Of a DNA stretch of 64,000 bases, positions 25,406-35,745 are shown one piece after another. The notes under the pieces were generated by a model. The model did not search any database and had not been told where the DNA came from. It was given only the letters and a program-made list of their open reading frames with translations. Position 1 is the first letter of the stretch; each line of letters starts with the position of its first letter. Origin of the DNA: Brochothrix thermosphacta DSM 20171 = FSL F6-1036 (GTDB lineage: Bacteria; Bacillota; Bacilli; Lactobacillales; Listeriaceae); contig NZ_CP145608.1 of assembly GCF_036884295.1 (NCBI RefSeq), positions 1,674,001 to 1,738,000 of the forward strand, read 5' to 3'. Position numbers and translations under genes: made by a program.

Positions 25406-26332
25406 TTATTCACCTTCGTCTTCAGTAGTAACCTCTGTCTCAGTTTCACTTACAGGTGCAACAAGTTTCGTCCACCCATCAGCTTGCGTAATTTTACGGC
25501 CTTTCATTAGTTGGCCTAACGCGCGTTTAAATTGCGCTTTACTAATACCAAATTTAGCTTTAATTTCATCAGGTGATGATTTGTCAGTATAAGGCATTTC
25601 ACCATCCATACGAACTAAGTAAGCTTCAATCATACCTGCATCTTCGCCTAATGCTTCATGCGCACGTTTACGCAATGATATATTTAAAGATCCATCCGGA
25701 CGAACAGCTACAACACGTCCATTAACGTATTCGCCTAAACGCGGTTCAATGTCACGTTCTGTTTCATGCACAAATGCTAAATAAGCTTCGTCAGTAATTA
25801 AGAAGCTTCCAGAACGAATTAAGCGATAAATAGTTCCTGAAATATCAGTGTTCTTCAATTCAGGAGCCGCTTTCTTGATTGTCGTTTTAATAACTTCTTC
25901 TGTTGCAAGAACGCCCCATAAACGATCTTTTTGATCAACTCGTAATGACAGCAGTAAACGATCACCTTTTTTAGGCCATATTTGTTTAAGTGGTGGCATA
26001 TCATCCATTGATACAACAATATCTTTTGGTAAACCAATATTTACAAACACACCTAAATCACGACGAACAGCTACAACTTCACCCCAGCTATAACGACCAA
26101 TTTGTACCTTTGGAATAATTGTTGTCGCTACAACACTTTGATCTTGATCATTTAGAATAAAGACTTCTAACTCTTCCTCAAGTTCAACTGTTTGATCTTC
26201 TTTTAGATATTCGCGTGGTAATTTGTAAACATCCTCGTAACCATCTGCTACAAATATATTTTTTTCATCCATATTTTTCACAACAACTTTAAGCGTTGTA
26301 CCTAAATATTTTGTTTGTCCGTAATTTTCCAT
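25406..26332 (-). CDS. cvfB: CvfB/YitL-like S1-domain RNA-binding protein
   Basis: 308 residues with several S1-like barrels (about 70-140 and 150-215; VGRYSWG-type start IGRYSWGEVVAVRRDLGVFV, then YVNGRVVAVRPDGSLNISLR) and a C-terminal winged helix (IKAKFGISKAQFKRALGQLM). This is the CvfB family, linked to virulence and RNA metabolism in staphylococci. The C-terminal tail is acidic (TEDEGE). Monocistronic, on the strand of liaFSR but 99 bp upstream. Confidence 0.9.
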   Translation of the reverse strand: MENYGQTKYLGTTLKVVVKNMDEKNIFVADGYEDVYKLPREYLKEDQTVELEEELEVFILNDQDQSVVATTIIPKVQIGRYSWGEVVAVRRDLGVFVNIGLPKDIVVSMDDMPPLKQIWPKKGDRLLLSLRVDQKDRLWGVLATEEVIKTTIKKAAPELKNTDISGTIYRLIRSGSFLITDEAYLAFVHETERDIEPRLGEYVNGRVVAVRPDGSLNISLRKRAHEALGEDAGMIEAYLVRMDGEMPYTDKSSPDEIKAKFGISKAQFKRALGQLMKGRKITQADGWTKLVAPVSETETEVTTEDEGE

Positions 26333-26508
26333 TTCTCGTCACCCTCTCAACTCTTTCATCCTTTATTATAACTTACTTTTAAACGGATTACATTACTCTA
26401 TCTAAAACTAATGATGAGCATTACTAATTTTCGCTCACCCCTTGAGTTTAGTGTATAATACAAAGTAACACTAAAACTACGAAAAGAGGTGACAGAAACA
26501 GCTGTTTC

Positions 26509-26841
26509 ATGACAGGTGTTTCATACAAAATGAAACAAAATAATTTTATTCCTGGTGTTATCACTGGTTTAGTACTGGGACATTTAGCTTATCATTACGT
26601 AATAGAACCTCGTAAGCGAATAGACCCTGAACTTGTACTAAATTCTTTGAAAGCACAATTAAAAAATACTCACCCGATTAAAAATTCATGGATTTCTTAT
26701 ACACCGGAAAATTTCAAACATCATGGTGTTATTACCGAAGTCTATCGCGGCGGTCTAGCAGATGATCTTTTTACAGATCGTTACGAATTTGTCGCTGAAT
26801 CTAAATCAGGCACTTTAATCGACCTCTATAAAGTTATCTAA
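26509..26841 (+). CDS. Small membrane-anchored protein, unknown
   Basis: 110 residues from ATG at 26509; an internal ATG at 26530 may be the true start, since neither has ideal spacing from AGAGGTG or AGGTG. The N-terminal hydrophobic helix is FIPGVITGLVLGHLAYHYVI. A small beta domain follows (HHGVITEVYRGGLADDLFTD and RYEFVAESKSGTLIDLYKVI), which resembles a PepSY-type fold only weakly. It is divergent from cvfB and convergent with trmB. A perfect palindrome GAAACAGCTGTTTC (26494-26507) precedes the start. Confidence 0.65.
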   Translation: MTGVSYKMKQNNFIPGVITGLVLGHLAYHYVIEPRKRIDPELVLNSLKAQLKNTHPIKNSWISYTPENFKHHGVITEVYRGGLADDLFTDRYEFVAESKSGTLIDLYKVI

Positions 26842-26851
26842 CGTAAAAAAG

Positions 26852-26899
26852 AAAACAGGCTGTTGTAGTCGTATTTTGACTACTCCAACCTGTTTTTTA
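26852..26899. terminator. Bidirectional terminator
   Basis: AAAACAGG...TAGTCGTATTTTGACTA...CCTGTTTTTTA between convergent genes. Confidence 0.88.
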
Positions 26900-27538
26900 T
26901 TATTTAAATTGAACTTCACAGCGATAAATTGGTTGTCCTTTAGCAGAAAATTTTTGTTCATATTCTGTTTGGACATTACCTTCCATTTCTGATTGATGCA
27001 AGTCAAGACTCAAATATTCTAAACTTAAACCAAAGTTAGTAAAACTGATTAATGAATATTCAAACAAACCACGGTTATCTGTTTTGAAGTGAATTTCTTT
27101 ACCTGTTTCTAATACATCTTTATACGATGTTAAAAAAGGTGCAGATGTCAGACGACGTTTTTCATGACGTTTTTTAGGCCATGGATCTGAAAAATTCAAG
27201 TAAACCTGATCGATTTCACCTTTTTCAAAAAACTCGGAAACAAGGGCACCATCTGTCGGCAACAATTTTATATTCGTTAGTTTCTTATCAATAATTTTAT
27301 CTAATACATCAATCATGACACTCTTTTGGATTTCAATACCCAGATAGTTAATGTCTGGATGCAGTTCAGCCATACCTGTGATAAATTGACCTTTACCAGT
27401 TCCTATTTCAATATGAATAGGTTGGTCGTTGCCAAACAGTTGAGACCATTTCCCCTTCATTTCTTCGGGTTTCATAATAACGTGTTCAGGATGAGACTCA
27501 AGTTTTTCTTGAGCCCACGGTTTATTTCTTAAGCGCAT
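26900..27538 (-). CDS. trmB: tRNA (guanine-N7-)-methyltransferase
   Basis: 212 residues. SAM-binding [15 protein letters not shown] (about 41-55), [11 protein letters not shown], the Asp in [16 protein letters not shown] (the TrmB hallmark) and [13 protein letters not shown]. It methylates G46 of tRNA. Start ATG behind GAGGAG. It lies two bases downstream of the ytmP-like kinase gene, the same pair order as ytmP-trmB in Bacillus. Confidence 0.95.
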   Translation of the reverse strand: MRLRNKPWAQEKLESHPEHVIMKPEEMKGKWSQLFGNDQPIHIEIGTGKGQFITGMAELHPDINYLGIEIQKSVMIDVLDKIIDKKLTNIKLLPTDGALVSEFFEKGEIDQVYLNFSDPWPKKRHEKRRLTSAPFLTSYKDVLETGKEIHFKTDNRGLFEYSLISFTNFGLSLEYLSLDLHQSEMEGNVQTEYEQKFSAKGQPIYRCEVQFK

Positions 27539-27540
27539 TT

Positions 27541-28335
27541 TTATAACTCCTCATCATTTAATACTTTTTCTAATTTGATTAACCATTTATTCATTTCATT
27601 TAAACGGCCACTATTATGCTTTGTTTTAATCGTTAAAATAACATTGCATAACATGTACCATTTCAATTTGACTTGCAACAATGGCGTCATGCTCATTCCA
27701 TATGTTTCGAGCCATTTTGACCAATTTTCTTTGGGTATGTATCGATACAATAACATGCTTAAATCAACACTAACATCTGATAAAACAGCCCCGTCCCAAT
27801 CAACAAGAAACAGCTCATCTTCATCAGATAGCAGCCAATTGTTATGATTAACATCACCGTGACAAACAACTGCAGTCATAGCACTAGCAACAAGTGTTTG
27901 GTTACTTTCAAGATAACGTAACGCTTGCTTAATTTGAGGATGTAAGCTCAATACATCAGCCATATCTGTTTTGACATGCGTTAGCCAATCATTGGGATAC
28001 ATCACATGCGCATCAATTTTTTTCAATAAAATATTGAGTGCGCGTGAGGTATGAATGCGTTGCATCATATCAATCACACGTGGGCTTGTCATTTCCTCGT
28101 GAGTGAATAAATGACCATTTGCCCATTTTTGAGCAGTAATGACATCACCATTCTCTAATCTTTGCGTCCATTTTAAACGAGGCACAAAACCTTCAGCCGA
28201 TAAAACTGCCAAAAATGGTGTTGAGTTTCTCTTTAGGAAAAACTTTCCTTCATGATTTGTTGCAAAATATGCCTGACCGGATTCACCACCTGCTGGCTGT
28301 AAATCATCCCATTGTCGACCTAAATAATTTGTCAT
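27541..28335 (-). CDS. ytmP: YtmP-like aminoglycoside/choline phosphotransferase-family kinase
   Basis: 264 residues. Protein-kinase-like APH fold: the Brenner motif is [16 protein letters not shown] and the metal-binding motif is [30 protein letters not shown] supplies the lysine/glutamate N-lobe. The substrate is unknown. Co-transcribed with trmB. Confidence 0.85.
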   Translation of the reverse strand: MTNYLGRQWDDLQPAGGESGQAYFATNHEGKFFLKRNSTPFLAVLSAEGFVPRLKWTQRLENGDVITAQKWANGHLFTHEEMTSPRVIDMMQRIHTSRALNILLKKIDAHVMYPNDWLTHVKTDMADVLSLHPQIKQALRYLESNQTLVASAMTAVVCHGDVNHNNWLLSDEDELFLVDWDGAVLSDVSVDLSMLLYRYIPKENWSKWLETYGMSMTPLLQVKLKWYMLCNVILTIKTKHNSGRLNEMNKWLIKLEKVLNDEEL

Positions 28336-28812
28336 CCGTTTTGTGCCCCCCTTTCACCTAATAATAACCAACCACTCAACTTTAGCTAGGGTTGGTTTAT
28401 TGCTGCTAGTATTCCAAAACAATTATTTGGATACTTTAATCTGTGAAAAAAAGCTTAATGTTTTTTCTTTAACAAAATAACATCTTTCTTTTATTTCGCA
28501 AACATAAACAACCAACCATCTGAAATTAGCGGCTGTTTTCCCCATTCTATTTACTCTACTTCTATATTCTAAAGCGTTACGTAGGTTTCGTCAAGACAAC
28601 AAACGTTCGTTTTATTAAAACAATGCTTTGTCACTGTTATCATTTTTTTCATAGACTTTTATTCTCTCAAAAAAAAGCTTATCACTCTTATAAAGAGTAA
28701 TAAGCTTTTAAATCGAATGAAAATAACAATTAATATTTTAATTCTAACAACGTAGCCAAAATACTATTTTTACAGCATCCTTAGTATTTGTCTTCCGGCT
28801 CAAACTGTCGTA
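28336..28812. other. Gene-free intergenic region
   Basis: 477 bp between dat (-) and ytmP (-). It has an 8-bp-arm hairpin AACCAACC/GGTTGGTT (28366-28397) and a clear hairpin AAAGCTTAT-CACTCTTATAAAGAGT-AATAAGCTTT (28674-28712), probably a terminator for dat. No open frame of note. Confidence 0.5.
28674..28712. terminator. Hairpin terminator downstream of dat
   Basis: Long stem AAAAAAGCTTATCACTCT / AGAGTAATAAGCTTTTAA, usable in both directions. Confidence 0.65.
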
Positions 28813-29664
28813 TTAAGCTTTTCCACATTCTTGCTCAATTCTTAAGTCGTAACGACGTTGAATTTCAGCAGTAATCAGACCACGTTTACCATTACCGACA
28901 GGTTTTCCATCAATCTCAATAATTGGTGTTGCGTCATGTCCCGTGCTAGCAAGAATTGCTTCATCTGCTTGGAAAAGCTCATCAAGCATAAAGGCTTCTT
29001 CTTTTACAGGGATATTTGCATCAGCAATAGCATCCATAATCACCATACGTGTTATACCTGGTAATACGAGATTTGTTAATGGATGCGTTTTAACAACGCC
29101 ATCTTTTACAATTAAGAGCGTAGAAGCTGAACATTCAGTAACAAGGCCATCACGGTGAAGAATCGCTTCTTCCGCACCAACTTTAGCTGCCTTTGTTTTT
29201 GCCATGCAGTTACCAATTAAGTTAAGCGTTTTAATGTCGCAACGTAACCAACGCACATCATCAGCTGTAACTGTTGATACACCTTCTTCTAACATCGCTA
29301 AATCACGTTTATAGATTTTTGTATGACCTGTTAAAACAGCTTCTACATCATCAGGAAAAGCATGATTACGGGGTTCTTGCACCCCACGAGTTAGTTGGAA
29401 ATAGACGTGTCCGTCAACAACATTATTAGCTTTAATTAAATCATAGATTAATGTTGTTAATTTTTCACGATCATAAGGCATTACTAAATCCATTTTTTCT
29501 GCACTTGAATAAAAACGATCCATATGCTCTTTTTCAGTAAACAATTTACCATTTAAGACACGAATGACTTCATAAATGCCATCACCGAATTGATACCCAC
29601 GATCTGAAATGCTAACATTTGCATCTGCAGAATTAATAATTTGATCCTTTACTAATACTTTCAT
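28813..29664 (-). CDS. dat: D-amino acid aminotransferase
   Basis: 283 residues from ATG at 29664 (AAGGGGTG upstream). Class IV PLP transaminase. DRGYQFGDGIYEVIRV at the N-terminus and the PLP lysine Lys145 in CDIKTLNLIGN match Bacillus D-AAT. ECSASTLLIV and LPGITRMVIMDA bind the cofactor phosphate. It makes D-glutamate and D-alanine interconvertible for peptidoglycan. It lies 27 bp after pepV, the Listeria order. Confidence 0.94.
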   Translation of the reverse strand: MKVLVKDQIINSADANVSISDRGYQFGDGIYEVIRVLNGKLFTEKEHMDRFYSSAEKMDLVMPYDREKLTTLIYDLIKANNVVDGHVYFQLTRGVQEPRNHAFPDDVEAVLTGHTKIYKRDLAMLEEGVSTVTADDVRWLRCDIKTLNLIGNCMAKTKAAKVGAEEAILHRDGLVTECSASTLLIVKDGVVKTHPLTNLVLPGITRMVIMDAIADANIPVKEEAFMLDELFQADEAILASTGHDATPIIEIDGKPVGNGKRGLITAEIQRRYDLRIEQECGKA

Positions 29665-29691
29665 CGCATTCACCCCTTAATTTAAATTGTT

Positions 29692-31098
29692 TTATTTTGC
29701 TAATTCGTAGATTGCTTCTGCATAAATAACAGAGGCTCTCACTAAATCTTCCCAAACTGAATATTCATTTTTTTGGTGCATTGTATCTGCTGCACCTGGG
29801 AATGCTGCACCAAAAGCAACTGCTTCTTTCAAATAACGGGCATATGTTCCGCCACCAATTGAAAGTAATTCTGATTTAGCACCTGTTTGTTTTTCATAAA
29901 CTTTAGCTAAAGTACTCACCAAGAATGAATCCCCATCTACATGTGAAGGTTTTTCATCTTCAAATAAAGTGATTTTCCCATTAAATGCCAATGCTTTTTC
30001 AGCGATAGTATTTTTAGCTTCGGTCATATCAAATGTGTAAGGGTAACGGAAGTTAAGGCCAAATTTACCACCATCTTTGTTAAATGATAATAAACCAACA
30101 TTCATTGTAAGATCCCCTGATTCATCCTCTGCTGCGATACCAAAGTGCTCAGCACGAGAATCTTCATACAAGTATTTCATTGCAAACGAAACAAAATCGT
30201 TAGCAGAACCTGCAATGTCATAGCCAGAAAGGAATTCGAGTAACGCTAAACCAGCATTAACACCCTTACGTGGTTCCATTGCGTGTGCTGATTTACCAAT
30301 TACTTGGATTTTCACAGTATCGTTTTCAGCGACAATGTTACCTTCAACATTGTTATCTTCAATATATTTATTGAATGAAGCAACCATTGCAGCTGTATCA
30401 CCCACTTTATTTAATGTTGCTTTTGCATCTGCAGCTACCATGTTATAACGTTCACCTGAAATAAATTCAGCTAATTCAAACTCACATTTTTCAGCAAGCA
30501 CTTTATTTTCAAATGAAACATCAACAGATGAAATACCTTTTTCCGTGTTAATAATTGGAAATTCTGCATCAGGAGCAAATGCAATTGTTGGCATTTCTTC
30601 TTTTTCCAAGTATGTTTTTAGGCAGCTCATACCGCTTTCTTCATCAGAACCGATAAATAAACGAATACGTTTTGAAACGGGTAATCCTAATTCTTTAATA
30701 ATTTTCATACCGTAATAAGCAGCAATTGTTGGACCTTTATCATCACTTACACCACGTGCAAATAACTTACCGTCGCGCATTTCTGGTTCATAAGGTGCAG
30801 AATCCCAACCGTCACCTTCAGGGACAACATCAACGTGTCCAAGAATACCCACGATTTCTTCGCCTTGACCAAACTCAATATGTCCGGCAACATCTTCAAC
30901 TACTTTTGTTTCAAAACCATCTTTTTGACCCATTGTCATCATGAAATCCAAAGCTTCTTTTGGACCAGGGCCGAATGGTGCACCAGCAACTGCTTTCGCA
31001 TCGTCACGTACACTACGGATACGTAAAAGGTCTTTTAAGTCTTCCAACATTGCATCTTGTCGAGACTCTACCTCGTGTTTCCAATTAACGTTTGTCAT
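29692..31098 (-). CDS. pepV: Dipeptidase PepV (M20 family)
   Basis: 468 residues. Di-zinc M20 peptidase. The zinc ligands are in GHVDVVPEGDGW and RGVSDDKGPTIA. GSDEESGMSCLKTYL holds the catalytic Glu pair. IGGGTYARYLKEAVAFGAAFPG is near the C-terminus. It cleaves dipeptides in the cytoplasm. GGGGAGAT ribosome site. It forms a unit with dat. Confidence 0.95.
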   Translation of the reverse strand: MTNVNWKHEVESRQDAMLEDLKDLLRIRSVRDDAKAVAGAPFGPGPKEALDFMMTMGQKDGFETKVVEDVAGHIEFGQGEEIVGILGHVDVVPEGDGWDSAPYEPEMRDGKLFARGVSDDKGPTIAAYYGMKIIKELGLPVSKRIRLFIGSDEESGMSCLKTYLEKEEMPTIAFAPDAEFPIINTEKGISSVDVSFENKVLAEKCEFELAEFISGERYNMVAADAKATLNKVGDTAAMVASFNKYIEDNNVEGNIVAENDTVKIQVIGKSAHAMEPRKGVNAGLALLEFLSGYDIAGSANDFVSFAMKYLYEDSRAEHFGIAAEDESGDLTMNVGLLSFNKDGGKFGLNFRYPYTFDMTEAKNTIAEKALAFNGKITLFEDEKPSHVDGDSFLVSTLAKVYEKQTGAKSELLSIGGGTYARYLKEAVAFGAAFPGAADTMHQKNEYSVWEDLVRASVIYAEAIYELAK

Positions 31099-31269
31099 TT
31101 CTATCTCCCCATTCTTTATACATTCATCAATATTATTGATACTCCTCCATTTTACACGTTTTCAGATGATTAATCTAATTTTTTTAACATCTCTACCCTT
31201 ATCAATTTTAATTAGCGGAAATAGCATTATACTAGTAGTGAGACTACTTATAAAAAGGAGGATAATCCT

Positions 31270-32097
31270 ATGACTACAATTAGCTTAGATAATATTCAAC
31301 CCCTTATTCCTGAACGTCTTTCCAATTCCTATAAAGGCAGCTACGGCCAGATACTTATTATTGGTGGCTCAGAGCGATATGGTGGTGCGGCGATGATTGC
31401 CGCTGAAGCCTGTGTGAAAAGTGGGGCTGGTCTAACTACTGCAGCAGTTGCTCAAAATGTTCGTTCATCGTTACGTTCACGACTCCCCGAATGTATGACC
31501 TTAGACTTCACAGATTTACCTGAGGTATTATATGCTGTAAAAAAAGCTGACACCGTATTAATTGGGCCAGGTTTAGGTCTAGATAATCATGCTAAAAAGG
31601 TGTTTGAAAAAGTATGTCACGTTATCCAACCTCATCAAACATTAATTTTAGATGCGGATGCCCTAACTTTATACAGTTTGATGGAACCCCAGATTAATAC
31701 TAAAAAACGGATTATGACTCCTCATTTAGGCGAATGGCGTCGATTGGCCAAAAAGAGTTTAAAAGCAGAAACCGAAGAGACTTTATTAGCTGATCAAAAA
31801 CGTTTAGAACCAATCCTTGTCATTAAAAGTTCACGCACCCGTGTCTACTTCGACAACACGGCTTATCGTTATACTGTTGGTAATCCTGCCCAAGCTACCG
31901 GGGGAATGGGGGATTGTTTAGCGGGTATCATTGCAGGGCTTTCAGGGCAACTCGCTTCACCGCTCGATGCTACTTTAGCAGGCGTCTTTATTCACAGTGC
32001 TATTGCTGATGATTTAGCAAAAAAACGTTATGTTGTTTTACCTACTGAAATAATAAACACTCTGCCTTTTTATCTCAAAAGTTTGAGCCTCAACTAA
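31270..32097 (+). CDS. nnrD: ADP-dependent NAD(P)H-hydrate dehydratase
   Basis: 275 residues. Ribokinase-like fold of the YjeF C-terminal family. HKGSYGQ-type start YKGSYGQILIIGGSERYGGA, then VKSGAGLTTAA, IGPGLG, LDADAL, TPHLGEW and GMGDCLAGIIAGL at the nucleotide site. It repairs hydrated NAD(P)H using ADP or ATP. There is no N-terminal epimerase domain; in Firmicutes that is often separate. Divergent from pepV. Confidence 0.93.
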   Translation: MTTISLDNIQPLIPERLSNSYKGSYGQILIIGGSERYGGAAMIAAEACVKSGAGLTTAAVAQNVRSSLRSRLPECMTLDFTDLPEVLYAVKKADTVLIGPGLGLDNHAKKVFEKVCHVIQPHQTLILDADALTLYSLMEPQINTKKRIMTPHLGEWRRLAKKSLKAETEETLLADQKRLEPILVIKSSRTRVYFDNTAYRYTVGNPAQATGGMGDCLAGIIAGLSGQLASPLDATLAGVFIHSAIADDLAKKRYVVLPTEIINTLPFYLKSLSLN

Positions 32098-32108
32098 TTT
32101 TCTTCAAA

Positions 32109-32154
32109 AAAATAGGCTGCTTGCCCTCTATTAAAAGAGAGCAAGTAGCCTATT
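32109..32154. terminator. Bidirectional terminator
   Basis: AATAGGCTGCTTGCCCTC...GAGCAAGTAGCCTATT between convergent nnrD and folD. Confidence 0.88.
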
Positions 32155-32163
32155 AAGCGTTTA

Positions 32164-33015
32164 TTATTGTGCAGAACGTTCAGCTGAAATAAGTGTATTT
32201 TCTAATAACATTGTAATTGTCATAGGTCCCACTCCTCCAGGCACTGGTGTGATAAAACCAGCAACTTCTTGGCAATCATCAAAATCAACATCACCACAAA
32301 GTTTATTATTTTCATCACGGTCCATTCCAACATCAATGACGATGGCACCTTGTTTAATGTGTTCTTTCTTAATAAATTTAGCAAGGCCCGTAGCAACTAC
32401 TAATATATCAGCGCGCTTCGTAACACTTGGTAAATCTTTCGTCCGTGAATGAGCGATGGTCACTGTTGCATTTTCTTGCAATAATAATTGCGCGACTGGT
32501 TTCCCAACAATATTACTACGCCCCACAATGACAGCTTCTTTACCTTCAATTGATTCACCAGTAGATTTAATCAAACGAATGATTCCTGCTGGTGTACATG
32601 GCACAAAGGCCTCTTTACCAATAGATAAATTACCGACATTAATCGGGTGAAAACCATCCACATCTTTAGTTGGATCAATCGCGTCAAGCACTAAATCAGA
32701 ATCAATTCCAGTTGGTAACGGTAGCTGCACCAATATACCGTGCACCGTTTCATCCTGATTTAATTTTTCGACAACAGCAAGTAAATCAGCTTGCGTCACT
32801 GTTGCATCAAGGCGAATAACTTCAGAATTCATCCCTGCATCAGCTGTGCGCTTTTCCTTATTGCGAACATAGACTTGCGACGCTTGATCCTCACCTACTA
32901 AAACAACTGTTAAACCTGGTGTAATACCTGTTTTTTCTTTGAATTCTGCAACGCGTTTGGTAATTGATACTTGTGTTTCTGCTGCAATTTGTTTTCCATT
33001 GATGATGTGACTCAT
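32164..33015 (-). CDS. folD: Methylenetetrahydrofolate dehydrogenase/cyclohydrolase
   Basis: 283 residues from ATG at 33015 (GGAGGGC upstream; the frame is open 14 codons further). FolD motifs: [16 protein letters not shown] with the catalytic Lys, [10 protein letters not shown]-type [53 protein letters not shown] and [14 protein letters not shown]. It supplies one-carbon units and works with the glycine cleavage system also encoded here. Confidence 0.96.
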   Translation of the reverse strand: MSHIINGKQIAAETQVSITKRVAEFKEKTGITPGLTVVLVGEDQASQVYVRNKEKRTADAGMNSEVIRLDATVTQADLLAVVEKLNQDETVHGILVQLPLPTGIDSDLVLDAIDPTKDVDGFHPINVGNLSIGKEAFVPCTPAGIIRLIKSTGESIEGKEAVIVGRSNIVGKPVAQLLLQENATVTIAHSRTKDLPSVTKRADILVVATGLAKFIKKEHIKQGAIVIDVGMDRDENNKLCGDVDFDDCQEVAGFITPVPGGVGPMTITMLLENTLISAERSAQ

Positions 33016-33089
33016 TGTTTGCCCTCCACTCAATTCGGTTAATTGTATTCGTATCATTCTTTATCAAACACTAACACACGCTTTTTTTA

Positions 33090-33473
33090 TTAAATTGTTT
33101 CAGCGATGTTAGAAATAACACCGTTAACAAATTTACGTGATTGATCATCACCAAATAAACGTGATAAATCAACTGCTTCGTTGATTACAACACTCTTAGG
33201 TGTTTCTTTGTCGAACATCAATTCATATGTCGCAATACGTAAAATAACAAGATCTACTTTGTTAATTCGCTCAATACGCCATTTCACTAAATGTTCTTTA
33301 ATTTTTTCATCAAGCTCTGCTTCTTTGGCTAAAGTCCCTTTGACGATTCCCATTAGGTATTCGTCTGGCTCAGAGATTACATTGTTTACAGCCACTTCGA
33401 CAGTTAAAGCCTCATCAAAATTAAATTGGAATAAGATTTGAACTGCTTTCTCTCGTGCTTCACGTCTTTTCAT
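33090..33473 (-). CDS. nusB: Transcription antitermination protein NusB
   Basis: 127 residues, all-helical. RREAREKAVQILFQF at the N-terminus, RIERINKVDLVILRIATYEL and the C-terminal VINEAVDLSRLFGDDQSRKFVNGVI are the NusB signatures. It binds boxA RNA in rRNA antitermination. It lies 39 bp after yqhY, in the conserved acc-yqhY-nusB-folD string. Confidence 0.95.
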   Translation of the reverse strand: MKRREAREKAVQILFQFNFDEALTVEVAVNNVISEPDEYLMGIVKGTLAKEAELDEKIKEHLVKWRIERINKVDLVILRIATYELMFDKETPKSVVINEAVDLSRLFGDDQSRKFVNGVISNIAETI

Positions 33474-33512
33474 AGCTTCTACTTTTCTCCTCTATTTGCA
33501 CAGCATCTGCGA

Positions 33513-33887
33513 TTAATGACCGATGTCATGCTTGGCAATTTGCACATCAATTACATGAACATTGACTTCTCTAATATCAAGATTAGTCATTGTAAATATT
33601 GTTGATTGAACATTTTCTTGTACTTTTTCAGCAACAAGTGGCAATGCTTTTCCATACGCAACGGTAATATAAACATCAACAACGATTGCATCGTTTATCA
33701 TATCTATTTTAACACCTTTTGTATAATTTACACGACCAAATTTTTCTGCAAGGGCATTGTAGAACGTGCCATGCATCTCAACGACACCATCAACATCACT
33801 AGCAGCAATACCTGCAATCACACCAAGAACTTCTGGTGCCACTTCAATTTGACCTAATTCTTTCGGCTGTGTTTGAGTACCTATCAT
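33513..33887 (-). CDS. yqhY: Asp23/Gls24-family protein YqhY
   Basis: 124 residues from ATG at 33887 (GGGAGGTG seven bases upstream). QIEVAPEVLGVIAGIAASDV and VYITVAYGKALPLVAEKVQENVQ are the Asp23/DUF322 pattern. Family members are alkaline-shock or membrane-associated proteins. Its conserved place between accC and nusB suggests a link to fatty-acid synthesis control (inference). Confidence 0.9.
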   Translation of the reverse strand: MIGTQTQPKELGQIEVAPEVLGVIAGIAASDVDGVVEMHGTFYNALAEKFGRVNYTKGVKIDMINDAIVVDVYITVAYGKALPLVAEKVQENVQSTIFTMTNLDIREVNVHVIDVQIAKHDIGH

Positions 33888-33907
33888 TTGAATCACCTCC
33901 CGAATTA

Positions 33908-35266
33908 TTACGCGTTATTATTCATTACATCATAGGTTTCTAAAAATTTCGTGTTAAAATCAGCATCGATAAATTTTTCATGATTCAACACACGTTGATG
34001 GAAAGGAATGGTTGTTTTAACTCCTTCAATACTGAATTCAGCAAGCGCTCGTTTCATACGCGCAATTGCTTCTTCACGTGTATCACCATGAACAATGAGC
34101 TTAGCAACCATTGAATCATAGTAAGGTGGAATACGGTAACCAGGGTAAGCGGCTGAATCGACACGTACGCCGTAACCGCCTGGTGGTAAGTAGAAATTAA
34201 TTAAGCCAGCTGAAGGCATAAAGTTGTTTGTTGGATCTTCTGCATTAATACGACATTCGATTGCCCAACCATTGCTCTTCAAATCTTCTTGTTTCACACT
34301 TAATGGGTTATTATTAGCGATTGAAATCATTTCTTTAATCAAATCAATGCCATAAACCATTTCAGTAACTGGATGCTCTACTTGGATACGCGTGTTCATT
34401 TCCATGAAGTAAAACTTGTTTTGATGATAATCAAAAATAAATTCGATTGTTCCTGCACCTGAATAATTTACAGCTTGGGCAGCTTTAACAGCAGCGTCAC
34501 CCATTTCAGCACGTAAATCATCATTCAAGGCTGGCGATGGACATTCTTCAATTAATTTTTGCATACGGCGTTGAACTGTACAATCACGTTCACCAACATA
34601 AACTGCATTCCCAAAGTTATCTGCCATTACTTGAATTTCTACATGACGGAAATCTTCAATGAATTTTTCAAGGTAAACACCTGGGTTACCAAAAGCAGCG
34701 GCTGCTTCTTTTTGTGTAATTGTTACGCCTTCGATAAGCTCTTTCTCATCGCGTGCAACACGAATACCTTTACCGCCACCACCTGCAGTTGCTTTGATGA
34801 TAACTGGGTAGCCAATACCTTCAGCAACTTCGCATGCGTTCTCGATACTTTCAACAATTCCCACAGAACCTGGAACGACTGGCACACCAGCTGCACGCAT
34901 TGTTTCACGCGCTTCATCTTTAGTACCCATTTGTGAAATAGCTTCTGGTGAGGGACCGATAAAGATCAGTTTACACTCGCGACAAATTTCAGCAAAATCA
35001 GGGTTCTCAGATAAGAAACCATAGCCTGGGTGAATCGCATCACAATCAGTAAGTTTTGCAACGCTGACAATGTTGCTTGTGTTTAAGTAACTTTCTGTAG
35101 ATGGTGCTGGACCAACACAGTATGCTTCATCTGCTAATTGTACATGCAATGCATCTTGATCAGCAGTTGAATAAATCGCTACACTTTCAATACCTAATTC
35201 TTTACAGGCACGAATAATACGAACAGCGATTTCTCCACGGTTAGCAATTAAAATACGCTTAATCAT
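33908..35266 (-). CDS. accC: Acetyl-CoA carboxylase, biotin carboxylase subunit
   Basis: 452 residues. ATP-grasp enzyme: NRGEIAVRIIRACKELG, HPGYGFLSENPDFA, the glycine-rich ATP loop KATAGGGGKGIRVA, EKFIEDFRHVEIQV, and EMNTRIQVEHPVTEMV. It carboxylates the biotin on AccB, the first step of malonyl-CoA formation. It lies 14 bp after accB. Confidence 0.96.
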   Translation of the reverse strand: MIKRILIANRGEIAVRIIRACKELGIESVAIYSTADQDALHVQLADEAYCVGPAPSTESYLNTSNIVSVAKLTDCDAIHPGYGFLSENPDFAEICRECKLIFIGPSPEAISQMGTKDEARETMRAAGVPVVPGSVGIVESIENACEVAEGIGYPVIIKATAGGGGKGIRVARDEKELIEGVTITQKEAAAAFGNPGVYLEKFIEDFRHVEIQVMADNFGNAVYVGERDCTVQRRMQKLIEECPSPALNDDLRAEMGDAAVKAAQAVNYSGAGTIEFIFDYHQNKFYFMEMNTRIQVEHPVTEMVYGIDLIKEMISIANNNPLSVKQEDLKSNGWAIECRINAEDPTNNFMPSAGLINFYLPPGGYGVRVDSAAYPGYRIPPYYDSMVAKLIVHGDTREEAIARMKRALAEFSIEGVKTTIPFHQRVLNHEKFIDADFNTKFLETYDVMNNNA

Positions 35267-35280
35267 TTTTTTCGTCCCCT

Positions 35281-35745
35281 TTAATCTTCTTTAATTTTAA
35301 ATAACGGTTGATCAAATTCTACAAGCTGACCACTCTCAGCAAGAATTTCGACAACTTCACCACTAACATCTGATTTGATTTCATTAAATAATTTCATTGC
35401 TTCAATTATACAAACAACTTGGCCTTTTGATACACGATCGCCAACTTTTACAAAATCAGGTACATCTGGGCTTGAAGCGCTGTAGAATGTTCCTACCATT
35501 GGTGATTTAATTGCAGTTCCAGCTGTTTCTTGTGGTTGTGTAGCAACAGGTGCTGCTGGCGCTTCCACTGCTGGTGCTGTTTGTTGTACTTGTGGCGCTT
35601 GAACAATTGCAGCTGGGGCAGCTGTTACGAGTTGTTCTTCTTTTTTAAGTGATAATTCCCCTTGCTCTGTTTTGAATTTAAACTCTGTTAAGCTCGACTC
35701 ATCAACTAACGAAATAATTTCTTTAATCTCTTTTAACGATAACAT
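35281..35745 (-). CDS. accB: Biotin carboxyl carrier protein
   Basis: 154 residues from ATG at 35745 (AAGGGAG upstream; the frame extends 24 codons further without a start signal). The N-terminal domain is [19 protein letters not shown]. An Ala/Pro/Gln-rich linker spans about 45-85. The C-terminal biotinyl domain contains the modified lysine in [11 protein letters not shown]. It is first in accB-accC-yqhY-nusB-folD. The efp gene that usually precedes it is absent. Confidence 0.95.
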   Translation of the reverse strand: MLSLKEIKEIISLVDESSLTEFKFKTEQGELSLKKEEQLVTAAPAAIVQAPQVQQTAPAVEAPAAPVATQPQETAGTAIKSPMVGTFYSASSPDVPDFVKVGDRVSKGQVVCIIEAMKLFNEIKSDVSGEVVEILAESGQLVEFDQPLFKIKED